A stretch of 64,000 nucleotides of DNA from Methylacidiphilum caldifontis (GTDB taxonomy: Bacteria > Verrucomicrobiota > Verrucomicrobiia > Methylacidiphilales > Methylacidiphilaceae): assembly GCF_017310505.1 (NCBI RefSeq), contig NZ_CP065957.1:1426001-1490000 (forward strand), in the 5' to 3' direction. A program made the position numbers and the translations under genes. Below are positions 52,059-60,447 of this stretch, piece after piece. The notes below the pieces were generated by a model. It had not been told where the DNA came from. It searched no databases and saw only the letters and a program-made list of their open reading frames with translations. Within the stretch, counting starts at the first letter, position 1. Each line of letters begins with the position of its first letter.

Positions 52059-54664
52059 CACTCTTTTCTTATATCAAATTGAAGTTTTCCTTCCCTGAAG
52101 TCAATGAAAACCTGATCATGTTCGTTAATCTCACCACTAATAATTTTTCTGGAAAGAGGGGTTTCTAACTCTTTCTGGATAACTCTCCGTAGAGGCCTTG
52201 CTCCATAAACAGGACTGTAGCCTTCCTGTGCAAGATGGGATTTAGCAGGATCTGAAAGCTCGATTTCAATATATCTTTCCTTGAGCCTATTTTTGAGAAG
52301 AGTTAGCTGGAGATCCACAATCTGTTTAATTTCTTCTAGGCTCAGGGGTTTAAAGATCACCACTTCATCTATCCGATTGAGAAACTCGGGGCGAAAGACA
52401 GCTCTGAGCTCTTCCATGATTTTATGGCGGACGTTTTCACTGATGACTCCCCCCGCAAGTGCAGCCTCGGTAAGATAAACACTGCCTATGTTAGAAGTCA
52501 TGATGATGATGGTGTTTCTAAAATCTACTGTCCGACCATGACCATCAGTCAGTCTTCCATCTTCAAGAATCTGCAGGAAAAGATTGAAAACTTCGGGATG
52601 GGCTTTTTCAATCTCGTCGAGTAAAATGACCGAGTAGGGTTTACGACGCACAGCTTCGGTAAGCTGTCCTCCTTCTTCAAAACCTACATAACCCGGAGGT
52701 GCACCGATAAGACGGGCAACGGTATGTTTTTCCATGTATTCGCTCATATCGAGCCTGATCATATTTTCTTCACTATCAAAGAGAGCTTCAGCTAGAGATC
52801 GAGCAAGTTCGGTTTTCCCGACTCCAGTAGGTCCTAAAAAGATGAAAGAACCAATTGGTCGTTTGGGATCCTTTAGACCTGAACGGGCCCTGAGAATGGC
52901 TTCCGTTACCGCTTGAACAGCTTCATCTTGTCCTACAACTCTTTTATGAAGGATCTGGTCAAGTTTAAGGAGCTTTTCTTTTTCTCCTTCAAGCAGCCGA
53001 CTAACAGGAATACCCGTCCAGCGTGAAACAATTTCAGCGATTAAGTCAGGAGTAACCTCTTCCTGAATCATTCGGTTTTTAGACTCTCCCCGTTGAGTTA
53101 TTTTTGATTCGAGCTCTTCTATCTGCTTGGAAAGAACGGGAATTTTCCCATAGCGTAATTCAGCGACTTTATTCAAGTCATATTCTCTTTGAGCCTTTTC
53201 TATCAGCTGTTCGGTCTTTTGGAGTTCTTCGCGCAGTTGCTGAAGCTTTAGAATTGCTCCCTTTTCTTCTTCCCAATGGGCTTTTAGCCTATCTTTTTCA
53301 GCCTTTGTATCGGCAAGTTCTTTTTCCAATTCAGCTAATCTGAGTTGGGAAGCCTCGTCTTTTTCCTTTCTTAAAGCTTCCCTTTCGATTTCAAGTTGTA
53401 AAACTTTTCTCTCTAAAGACTCAAGTTCTTCAGGCATGCTTTCTATTTCAGTCTTGAGCTTGGCTGCGGCTTCATCAACCAGATCAATGGCTTTGTCAGG
53501 CAAGAATCTGTCCGAGATGTAGCGGTGGGATAGAGTAGCTGCAGCAACAAGGGCACTATCCCTGATCCTCACGCCATGGTGGACTTCATATCGGTTCTTC
53601 AGTCCACGGAGTATCGAAATCGTATCTTCGACACTGGGTTCTTCTACGAGCACAGGCTGAAACCTTCTTTCCAAGGCTGCGTCCTTTTCAATATATTTAC
53701 GGTACTCATCCAGGGTCGTTGCCCCAATACAATGAAGCTCGCCACGAGCAAGCATCGGTTTAAGCATGTTGCCTGCATCAATAGCTCCTTCAGCCTTGCC
53801 CGCTCCAACCACCGTATGGATTTCATCAATAAAAAGAATAATCTGGCCTTGGGAGGAGCTGATCTCTTTAAGGACAGCTTTTAGCCTTTCTTCGAACTCT
53901 CCCCGGTATTTTGCCCCTGCGATTAATGCACCCATATCCAAGGCAATAATCCGGCGACTTTTTAAACTCTCAGGCACATCTCCTTTAACGATCCGTTGAG
54001 CAATACCTTCGACTATAGCCGTTTTCCCTACCCCAGGTTCACCGATCAAAACAGGATTGTTTTTTGTCCGCCGGCATAACACCTGAATTGTTCTTCGGAT
54101 TTCACTGTCTCTGCCAATGACCGGGTCGAGTTTGCCCAGTTCAGCTAGTTTTGTTAGGTCCCGACCATACTTTTCCAATGCTTCATAGGTGACTTCCGGG
54201 TTGGGAGAAGTGACTCTTTGCGATCCTCGTACCTCGGTTAATACGCGTAACAAAGCTTCCCTGCCTAATCCATAGGTTCTAAAGAGTCTGCCCACCACCG
54301 TTTTTGAGGGTTCTTCGAGCATTGCCAAAAGCAAATGTTCAACACTGACGTATTCATCTTTAAGTCTTTTGGCTTCTTCTCTTGCTTTAACCAATAGCTC
54401 GCTGAATCGTTGACTGATGTAACTGCCTGTGGTGGCCGCTGTGCCCGTTATTCGGGGGAATTTTTCAAGTTCAGTTTCAAGTTCTTCACGAAATATTTTT
54501 AGGGGGATGCCACATCTTTCCAAAATTCTAGGAATCAGTCCTCCTTCCTGGATTATTAAGGCTTCAAGCAGATGTTCGACATCGACAACTTGATGGCCAT
54601 ATCTTGTGGCGATTGCCTGGGACTCAGCGATGGCTTCCTGTGCTTTTTCAGTAAATCTATTCAT
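52058..54664 (-). CDS. clpB: ATP-dependent disaggregase ClpB
   Basis: ClpB rescues aggregated proteins together with DnaK. The 868-residue protein has the N-terminal double Clp repeat (MNRFTEKAQEAIAESQAIAT and EEAKRLKDEYVSVEHLLLAM), NBD1 with GEPGVGKT and IDEIHTVVGAGKAEG, the coiled middle domain (about 405-530) that couples to DnaK, and NBD2 with GPTGVGKTELARSLAEALF and LLDEIEKAHPEVFN. The middle domain distinguishes it from ClpA/ClpC. The operon continues with a helical protein and ppx. Confidence 0.96.
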   Translation of the reverse strand: MNRFTEKAQEAIAESQAIATRYGHQVVDVEHLLEALIIQEGGLIPRILERCGIPLKIFREELETELEKFPRITGTAATTGSYISQRFSELLVKAREEAKRLKDEYVSVEHLLLAMLEEPSKTVVGRLFRTYGLGREALLRVLTEVRGSQRVTSPNPEVTYEALEKYGRDLTKLAELGKLDPVIGRDSEIRRTIQVLCRRTKNNPVLIGEPGVGKTAIVEGIAQRIVKGDVPESLKSRRIIALDMGALIAGAKYRGEFEERLKAVLKEISSSQGQIILFIDEIHTVVGAGKAEGAIDAGNMLKPMLARGELHCIGATTLDEYRKYIEKDAALERRFQPVLVEEPSVEDTISILRGLKNRYEVHHGVRIRDSALVAAATLSHRYISDRFLPDKAIDLVDEAAAKLKTEIESMPEELESLERKVLQLEIEREALRKEKDEASQLRLAELEKELADTKAEKDRLKAHWEEEKGAILKLQQLREELQKTEQLIEKAQREYDLNKVAELRYGKIPVLSKQIEELESKITQRGESKNRMIQEEVTPDLIAEIVSRWTGIPVSRLLEGEKEKLLKLDQILHKRVVGQDEAVQAVTEAILRARSGLKDPKRPIGSFIFLGPTGVGKTELARSLAEALFDSEENMIRLDMSEYMEKHTVARLIGAPPGYVGFEEGGQLTEAVRRKPYSVILLDEIEKAHPEVFNLFLQILEDGRLTDGHGRTVDFRNTIIIMTSNIGSVYLTEAALAGGVISENVRHKIMEELRAVFRPEFLNRIDEVVIFKPLSLEEIKQIVDLQLTLLKNRLKERYIEIELSDPAKSHLAQEGYSPVYGARPLRRVIQKELETPLSRKIISGEINEHDQVFIDFREGKLQFDIRKE

Positions 54665-54709
54665 TGCTTTTCCCTTTACCTTTAGTTGATTTCATTAAGC
54701 TTGTGGCTA

Positions 54710-55078
54710 TCAATCAGGGATTTTTCTAAAAAGAAATTCAATCCCTAACCCTAACCATCCAACAATGAAAGCCACTCCACCAAAAGGAGTAAATTTTGCC
54801 CAAAAGAACGATTTAGTTATAACCAAAATATAAAGAGAGCCACTGAAAAAAACAATGCCTAGAAGAAACAAAATAAAGGGAATCCCAAATCCCTTTTTCT
54901 GGGAACCCACAAAGAGGAGCGTAAGGACATGAAAAAAATGGTATTGAACAGCTGTTTTCCACATTTCCATGTAATGCATTTCTTGTGGGGCTAATTTTAA
55001 TCCGTGCGCCCCGTATGCCCCACAGATCACAGCAAGACAACCAAGGAAGGCAGCTAATGATACTTTAAGCCTGTTCAT
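54710..55078 (-). CDS. DUF423 family membrane protein
   Basis: A 122-residue protein with four hydrophobic helices and the family opening SLAAFLGCLAVICGAYGAHG, then YHFFHVLTLLFVG, ILFLLGIVFFSGSLYILVIT and KFTPFGGVAFIVGWLGLGIE. This is DUF423 (YgdD-like), of unknown function. It lies upstream of clpB on the same strand with a 45-base gap and may be co-transcribed. Confidence 0.88.
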   Translation of the reverse strand: MNRLKVSLAAFLGCLAVICGAYGAHGLKLAPQEMHYMEMWKTAVQYHFFHVLTLLFVGSQKKGFGIPFILFLLGIVFFSGSLYILVITKSFFWAKFTPFGGVAFIVGWLGLGIEFLFRKIPD

Positions 55079-55208
55079 CGTTATATGTCAGTTGTTTCAA
55101 AAGTTTTAGGATTGTAACTGAGTTAGAAAAGAAAAGAAAAGTGAATTTTTGGATTTTACTCACCCCATGTTTTTATGGTTTTCAAAAAAAAAACTTTTAC
55201 CTTGTGAC

Positions 55209-57710
55209 TTAATCTTTTTGATCGAAAAGTGAAGGGAACAGTGAAGGACCCTCTGAAGGTTCTTTTCTTTTCTTGGAATTTTTCTTTTTTTGTCCCGACT
55301 CCATAATGGAAAGGATTTTTTTTGCTTTTGCTATCACTCTATCCGGAATGCCTGCTAGTTTTGCAACATGAATCCCGTAGCTTTTATCCATGCTCCCTTT
55401 GACTACTTTTCTTAGAAAAACCACATTCCCCTCATTTTCCCTGACAGCCATGGAATAGTTTTTGATTTCTGGATAGATATCAGCCAGCTGTGCCAGTTCG
55501 TGGTAATGGGTGGCAAAAAGAGTCAAAGACCTGTTTGTCTTGTAAAGCTCTTCCACAATCGCCCAAGCCAGGGACAGCCCATCATATGTACTTGTTCCCC
55601 TGCCCACTTCATCAAGGATAACGAGGCTTCTTGAAGAGGCATTATGAAGAATATTTGCCGTTTCATTCATTTCTACAAGAAATGTGCTCTGTCCCATGGC
55701 CAGGTCATCGTTAGCCCCAATACGGGTAAAAATTCTATCCAAAATGCCGATTTTGGCTTTCTTTGCAGGAATAAAAGAACCGGTGTGCGCAAGTAAACAA
55801 AGAAGGGCGACTTGCCTTATATAAGTGCTTTTGCCAGCCATGTTAGGACCAGTAATTAACAAAATCCGTTGACCGGGGCCAAGATGAGTCGAATTCGAAA
55901 CAAACTCTCCTGGAGGCAGGCATTGTTCAACGATGGGATGACGACCCTCTTCGATTTCGATCAGGGGTTCATCGACCATTGTGGGTTTACAATATTTTCT
56001 TTCTTGGGCTAAATCAGCAAGTGAACTGATCACATCAAGTTTGTTGATTGTTTCCATTGTTTTTTGGATTGAGGGAATCCTTGAAGCGATCTTTTCTCTT
56101 AAAGCCCTGAATAGATCCTGCTCAAGTTCGTTTGCCCGGTTTTTTGATCCTAAAATTTTAAATTCGATTTCTTTTAGCTCCCGGGTGATAAATCGTTCCA
56201 CGTTGGCCAGGGTTTGGCGCCTTTCGTAATGGGGTGGGACTGCCTTTGATTGACTGTGGCTCACCTCGATTAAATAACCAAACACCTGGTTATATTTTAT
56301 CTTAAGTGTTTTTATCCCTGTTTTTTCTCTTTCTTTTTGTTCATAATCGATAAGCCACTTTTGGCCTTGTTCAGATAGCTCCCTGAGTTCATCTAGTGCC
56401 TGACAATACCCTTTTTTTATTATTCCCCCCTCTTTATTCGAAAGGGGAGGATCCTCTTCAATTGCCTTGTCAAGCTCCTCTACAATATCCCTTTCCAAGG
56501 ATATTCTTTCAGAGACTTCGCTTGTTGTTTCATCGCAAAGAGAACTGAGAAGGTTTTTTATAAGGGGAAGCTGACTTAAAGAGAGCTTGATGTTCAAGAG
56601 TTCCCTTGGATTAACATAACCTTGAGAAACTTTGGAAAGAAGCCTTTCTAAGTCACCAACCTTTTCGAGTATTTCCCGGAGTTCTTTTCTTGGCTTGGGA
56701 TGATCTACCCAAAAAGAGATCGCCTGCTGTCTTTCTTCAATCACGGCAAGCTCTTTGGAAGGTTCAATAAGAAACCGTCGCAATAGCCTTCCTCCACCGG
56801 GGGTAACGGTTCTATCGATGACCTCGAAAAGGCTTTTTGCTGATTTTGACTGGGAATGGATAATTTCAAGGGTTCTTTGAGCAATCGTATCAATCCAGAG
56901 TATGTTAGCTGGAATGAGCTGTTGAATAGGACCGATGTGGGAAATGCTTTGGTGCAGTTCTTCACCCAGGTAGCGAAGAAGAGCTCCAGCCGAGCAAACC
57001 GCTGCTGGCAACTCTCCAAGGCCATATCCTTCTAAAGAAGACACCCTAAAATGGTTAATCAGGAAATTTTTGGCTTCTTCATAAGAAAATGCCCAGGAAA
57101 AATAGCGATGAATAAAACAATCACTGCTGAGGCCATCCAAGACTTCTTTACCCTGTTCATTGCTCTGAATGAAAGAAAATTGCTCGCCTTGGGGAATAAT
57201 GATTTCCAGGGGGCTATAGCGGTTAAGCATTTCGAAAAACTCTTTTTCTCCATCAACCTGTCCAGAAAGGAATAAGCCGGTAGTAATATCGATGAAAGAA
57301 ATCCCAAATTTGTTTCTCCAGGGGACCAAGCTCATGCAAAATTGGTGTTCTTTGGGATGAAGTAAAGAGCCATAACCATTGCTACCCGGGGATATGATTC
57401 TAACAATCTCCCTTTTGACAAGCTGACCGGGCTTGGGTTGTTCAACTTGATCGCAAAGGGCAACCCTTTTTCCGGCTTTGACTAGCTTAGTGATATAGCC
57501 TTCAATGTTTTCGGCAGGAACACCGCACATGGGTACTCCCTGTCTCTGGGTCAAAGCCAAGTTGAGTATCTTTGCTCCTTCCTTCGCATCATCCAAGAAC
57601 AGTTCAAAAAAATCACCGAGCCTGAAAAGCAGAAAGACATCGGGAGGTAGTTTTTGTTTAGCCTCCCAGTACTGTTTCATCATCGGGGTCAGATTTTCTA
57701 TTTCCTTCAT
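55209..57710 (-). CDS. mutS: DNA mismatch repair protein MutS
   Basis: MutS finds mismatches and starts repair with MutL. The 833-residue protein has the mismatch-reading FxE in RLGDFFELFLDD, the connector and lever domains, the ATPase LITGPNMAGKSTYIRQVALL, ILDEVGRGTSTYDGLSLAWA and LFATHYHELAQLADIY, and a C-terminal KKKNSKKRKEPSEG tail. The clamp and C-terminal ends look full length for MutS1. No mutL is adjacent. It is divergent from thyA with a short shared promoter region of 60 bases. Confidence 0.97.
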   Translation of the reverse strand: MKEIENLTPMMKQYWEAKQKLPPDVFLLFRLGDFFELFLDDAKEGAKILNLALTQRQGVPMCGVPAENIEGYITKLVKAGKRVALCDQVEQPKPGQLVKREIVRIISPGSNGYGSLLHPKEHQFCMSLVPWRNKFGISFIDITTGLFLSGQVDGEKEFFEMLNRYSPLEIIIPQGEQFSFIQSNEQGKEVLDGLSSDCFIHRYFSWAFSYEEAKNFLINHFRVSSLEGYGLGELPAAVCSAGALLRYLGEELHQSISHIGPIQQLIPANILWIDTIAQRTLEIIHSQSKSAKSLFEVIDRTVTPGGGRLLRRFLIEPSKELAVIEERQQAISFWVDHPKPRKELREILEKVGDLERLLSKVSQGYVNPRELLNIKLSLSQLPLIKNLLSSLCDETTSEVSERISLERDIVEELDKAIEEDPPLSNKEGGIIKKGYCQALDELRELSEQGQKWLIDYEQKEREKTGIKTLKIKYNQVFGYLIEVSHSQSKAVPPHYERRQTLANVERFITRELKEIEFKILGSKNRANELEQDLFRALREKIASRIPSIQKTMETINKLDVISSLADLAQERKYCKPTMVDEPLIEIEEGRHPIVEQCLPPGEFVSNSTHLGPGQRILLITGPNMAGKSTYIRQVALLCLLAHTGSFIPAKKAKIGILDRIFTRIGANDDLAMGQSTFLVEMNETANILHNASSRSLVILDEVGRGTSTYDGLSLAWAIVEELYKTNRSLTLFATHYHELAQLADIYPEIKNYSMAVRENEGNVVFLRKVVKGSMDKSYGIHVAKLAGIPDRVIAKAKKILSIMESGQKKKNSKKRKEPSEGPSLFPSLFDQKD

Positions 57711-57770
57711 TTCTTTGTTTATTATTTTTGTCGGAATCTTTGAAATTTGATATTAATTTTTTGTCCAAAG

Positions 57771-58565
57771 ATGCAGCTTTATCTTCAACTTCTAGAAAAG
57801 GTCCTTAAACAGGGTATACCCAAAAGGGACCGGACGGGTATTGGAACCTATTCCCTTTTTGGAGAACAGATGAGGATCGATCTTACTCAAGGTTTCCCGC
57901 TGCTTACAACCAAAAAACTTTATTGGAAAGCAATCGTTTATGAGCTCCTGTGGTTTCTAAGAGGTGATACCAACACCCGCTATCTTCATCAAAATGGCAT
58001 AACCATTTGGGATGAATGGGCAGATGAGAACGGTAACTTGGGAAGAATATACGGCGCACAATGGAGGAGCTGGAGGGGAGCTAACGGAAAAACGGTTGAT
58101 CAGATAGCATGGGTCATTGATCAAATAAAGAAAGATCCCGACAGCCGAAGGCTCATTGTCAGTGCTTGGAATCCAGCTGAGCTAGAGGAGATGGCTCTGC
58201 CTCCCTGCCATGTTCTTTTCCAATTTTATGTTCATTACCCTTATCTATCCTGTAAACTTTATCAAAGAAGTGGGGATATATTTCTAGGAGTTCCCTTTAA
58301 CATCGCCTCTTATTCACTGCTTACCTATCTCATCGCCCAAGTTTGTGGCCTAATACCAAAAGAGTTTATCCATAGTTTTGGAGACATTCATCTTTATGCA
58401 AACCATGTAGATCAAGCCAAAATCCAGTTGGGAAGAGAACCTAAGCCATTGCCCAAAGTTTACATCAATCCAAAGCTTAATTCGATAGATAGCCTTTCTT
58501 TTGAAGATATTGAATTGGAAGGCTATGATCCCCATCCTGCGATCAAGGCAGCCGTTGCCGTTTGA
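57771..58565 (+). CDS. thyA: Thymidylate synthase ThyA
   Basis: ThyA methylates dUMP to dTMP with methylenetetrahydrofolate. The 264-residue length is that of E. coli ThyA, and the signatures are complete: [55 protein letters not shown], the nucleophile [32 protein letters not shown] and a [11 protein letters not shown]. The frame opens with a TTG at 57747 but [12 protein letters not shown] at 57771 is the family start. It is divergent from mutS. Confidence 0.96.
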   Translation: MQLYLQLLEKVLKQGIPKRDRTGIGTYSLFGEQMRIDLTQGFPLLTTKKLYWKAIVYELLWFLRGDTNTRYLHQNGITIWDEWADENGNLGRIYGAQWRSWRGANGKTVDQIAWVIDQIKKDPDSRRLIVSAWNPAELEEMALPPCHVLFQFYVHYPYLSCKLYQRSGDIFLGVPFNIASYSLLTYLIAQVCGLIPKEFIHSFGDIHLYANHVDQAKIQLGREPKPLPKVYINPKLNSIDSLSFEDIELEGYDPHPAIKAAVAV

Positions 58566-58597
58566 AAGAACATAAGTTTTGTGGAGTTTATTGAAAT

Positions 58598-59617
58598 CTA
58601 CTGCTTGGATAAAGAAAGGGTTTTAAGAAATTTAAAATTGACCATCTTTTTGCTTTCTTCATCCCACAGCTGAAGGTTTATGGTTTTAAGGCTTGAAGGA
58701 AGGGTTAAAGTGGTGACTTTTTCAAACAAGGGGAGGTTTTTATGGCATTGGCTGAGCCAATAGTTTGGGATTCGGGGACTTAAATGATGGACATGATGAT
58801 AACCAATACTTGCCGTAAACCATTCTAATAGCTTGGGTAGTTTATAATAAGAGCTCCCTTGAAGGGCGACTGATTTGTAATCCCATTTTTCAGATTTTTC
58901 CCAGTAAACTTCTTCAAACTGGTGTTGAACATAAAAAAGCCATATCCCTGCTGCAGCGGCAAGGAAAGCAACTGAAAGCTGAATGAGGATATAGGTTTGC
59001 CAACCAAAAAGCAGGCTTAAAACAATACCCATTACAAGAATCCCCATGTTGGTTATTAAAACCGATAGGTGTTCTTTTTTACCTGATTTTTTGGAAGCAA
59101 ATCGATATTTGACCAGAAAGAGACCTAGAGGAGATAGTCCAAACAAAAATAGGGGGTGACGTAGAATCCGGTAGAGAAGTTTTTTCCACCAGGGAGAGCT
59201 AAGATATTCTCTAACCGTCCATGTCCATAGATCTCCGATACCTCTTTTATCTAAATTTCCTGCGCTACGGTGATGGATGGAATGTTCCCATCTCCAATGG
59301 TGATAAGGAGTAAAAACGAGTATTCCAAGGATAGTTCCGACAATCTCGTTTGCTTTCTCTGACTTAAAAAAGGAGCAGTGACAGCAGTCATGAAAAAGGG
59401 AAAAAATTCTGACTTGAAAAGCTGCACATAAAAAAACCAGTGGAATAACGATAAGAATAGAGATGTGCCAAAAGAAATAGATCAAGTACCAAAGTGCTGC
59501 ATAGGGCAGTAAAGTATTTAAGAGTTGTCCAATGCTTTTACTGGCTGAAGGATTTTGATAAGACCTGATTTTTGCTTTCCACGCCTGAGTATGAGAGTCT
59601 GAATTGGATGGATGCAT
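58598..59617 (-). CDS. Membrane fatty-acid desaturase (three His boxes)
   Basis: A 339-residue integral-membrane desaturase with the three histidine boxes: FHDCCHCSFF (HxxxxH type), HSIHHRSAGN (HxxHH) and YHHVHHLSPRIP (HxxHH). Two pairs of hydrophobic helices (WYLIYFFWHISILIVIPLVF and GILVMGIVLSLLFGWQTYIL) match the family layout. It introduces a double bond into acyl chains using oxygen and a diiron centre. The regiospecificity is unknown. It converges with thyA. Confidence 0.9.
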   Translation of the reverse strand: MHPSNSDSHTQAWKAKIRSYQNPSASKSIGQLLNTLLPYAALWYLIYFFWHISILIVIPLVFLCAAFQVRIFSLFHDCCHCSFFKSEKANEIVGTILGILVFTPYHHWRWEHSIHHRSAGNLDKRGIGDLWTWTVREYLSSPWWKKLLYRILRHPLFLFGLSPLGLFLVKYRFASKKSGKKEHLSVLITNMGILVMGIVLSLLFGWQTYILIQLSVAFLAAAAGIWLFYVQHQFEEVYWEKSEKWDYKSVALQGSSYYKLPKLLEWFTASIGYHHVHHLSPRIPNYWLSQCHKNLPLFEKVTTLTLPSSLKTINLQLWDEESKKMVNFKFLKTLSLSKQ

Positions 59618-59817
59618 AAAAAATGTAAAGTAGGAGTTAGTAAAAAAATGAGAAAAAGAGTTATATAAACATTTTGATGATTTATAAAGAAAAACTTATT
59701 ATAAGTTCGCTTTGATTAAAGCAATTGTAAAGAGAACTTTATTTTTTAAGTTTTTAATCTCCGTTCTTGAAGGATAAAACAAAAAGAAGGGCTAACTCAA
59801 GGCTAGAGTTTTAAAGC

Positions 59818-60275
59818 TTTTGGACTGTCGCTCGATGGAATGGAAACAATTCAGCTGATCCATTCTTCTGCTTATGGTAGGTGGGTTTCAAATACCAAGC
59901 TAGGAAATCAATTGACATTCCTGGAGCTCTTTTCTCCTATTTTAGTTATTTTAATGCTAATCTTGGATTGATTACATGTGTGTGGAATTTTGGATGAAAT
60001 GGGCAACCTTTCGGCGTGGTATCCAGCGCTATATACTGATTTTGGAGGGAGCCATTTTTAACTACATGTAGCAAGGAGCGGTTGCTGCCCGGCAGTATCT
60101 AGGGGATGTGGGGGTGGGGTTGGATATTATTCCCAAATATGAGACGACGATCAGTGCGATGGCGGCCTTGCCTGTGATGGCGATAAATGTGCCTGTTGAT
60201 CAAAGAAACTATGCAACGGGAGCCAGAGCGACGATTCAATTTGGCTTTAGACAGAATTCTAGTGATTTGTTGTGA
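59818..60275 (+). pseudogene. Decayed C-terminal fragment resembling a two-partner-secretion transporter (TpsB, FhaC/ShlB type)
   Basis: The 830-base gap between the desaturase and the exoprotein gene contains an open but broken coding signal. The last 70 codons read QGAVAARQYLGDVGVGLDII, PKYETTISAMAALPVMAINV and PVDQRNYATGARATIQFGFR, then stop. This resembles the final strands of TpsB barrels (…YLADVGVGL… then PxxQ…GxRxxFSLxY.F). Upstream, the same direction shows GLSLDGMETIQLIHSSAYGR and, after a shift, MGNLSAWYPALYTDFGGSHF, with a TAG in frame before QGAV. At least one stop and one or two frameshifts separate these parts. The identity as TpsB is inferred from pattern and location. Confidence 0.5.
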
Positions 60276-60435
60276 AATTAACAAAAATACCAAAACCAGA
60301 GGGATGGGGAGGTGTTCAGAAGTGGATGAAAAAAAGATAAAAAAGGTTTAATGGATCAGAATATAAGGGGAAAAAATGTTTGAGATTTTAATTTTTTTTG
60401 ACTAGATAACTACTTTTTTGAGATATAAGCAAAAA

Positions 60436-60440
60436 GGAGG
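60436..60440 (+). promoter_or_regulatory. Shine-Dalgarno that sets a TTG start for the FHA-like gene
   Basis: GGAGG lies seven bases before TTG at 60448. A TTG at 60418 is in frame but precedes this signal and lacks its own, so the shorter product (signal peptide first) is preferred. Confidence 0.7.
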
Positions 60441-60447
60441 AAAGTCA

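Noticed and set aside
60099-60293. 64-codon reverse frame (MVFLLISQQITRILSKAK...)
   Set aside because: It is antisense to the decayed transporter-like fragment and has no family resemblance or ribosome-binding site.
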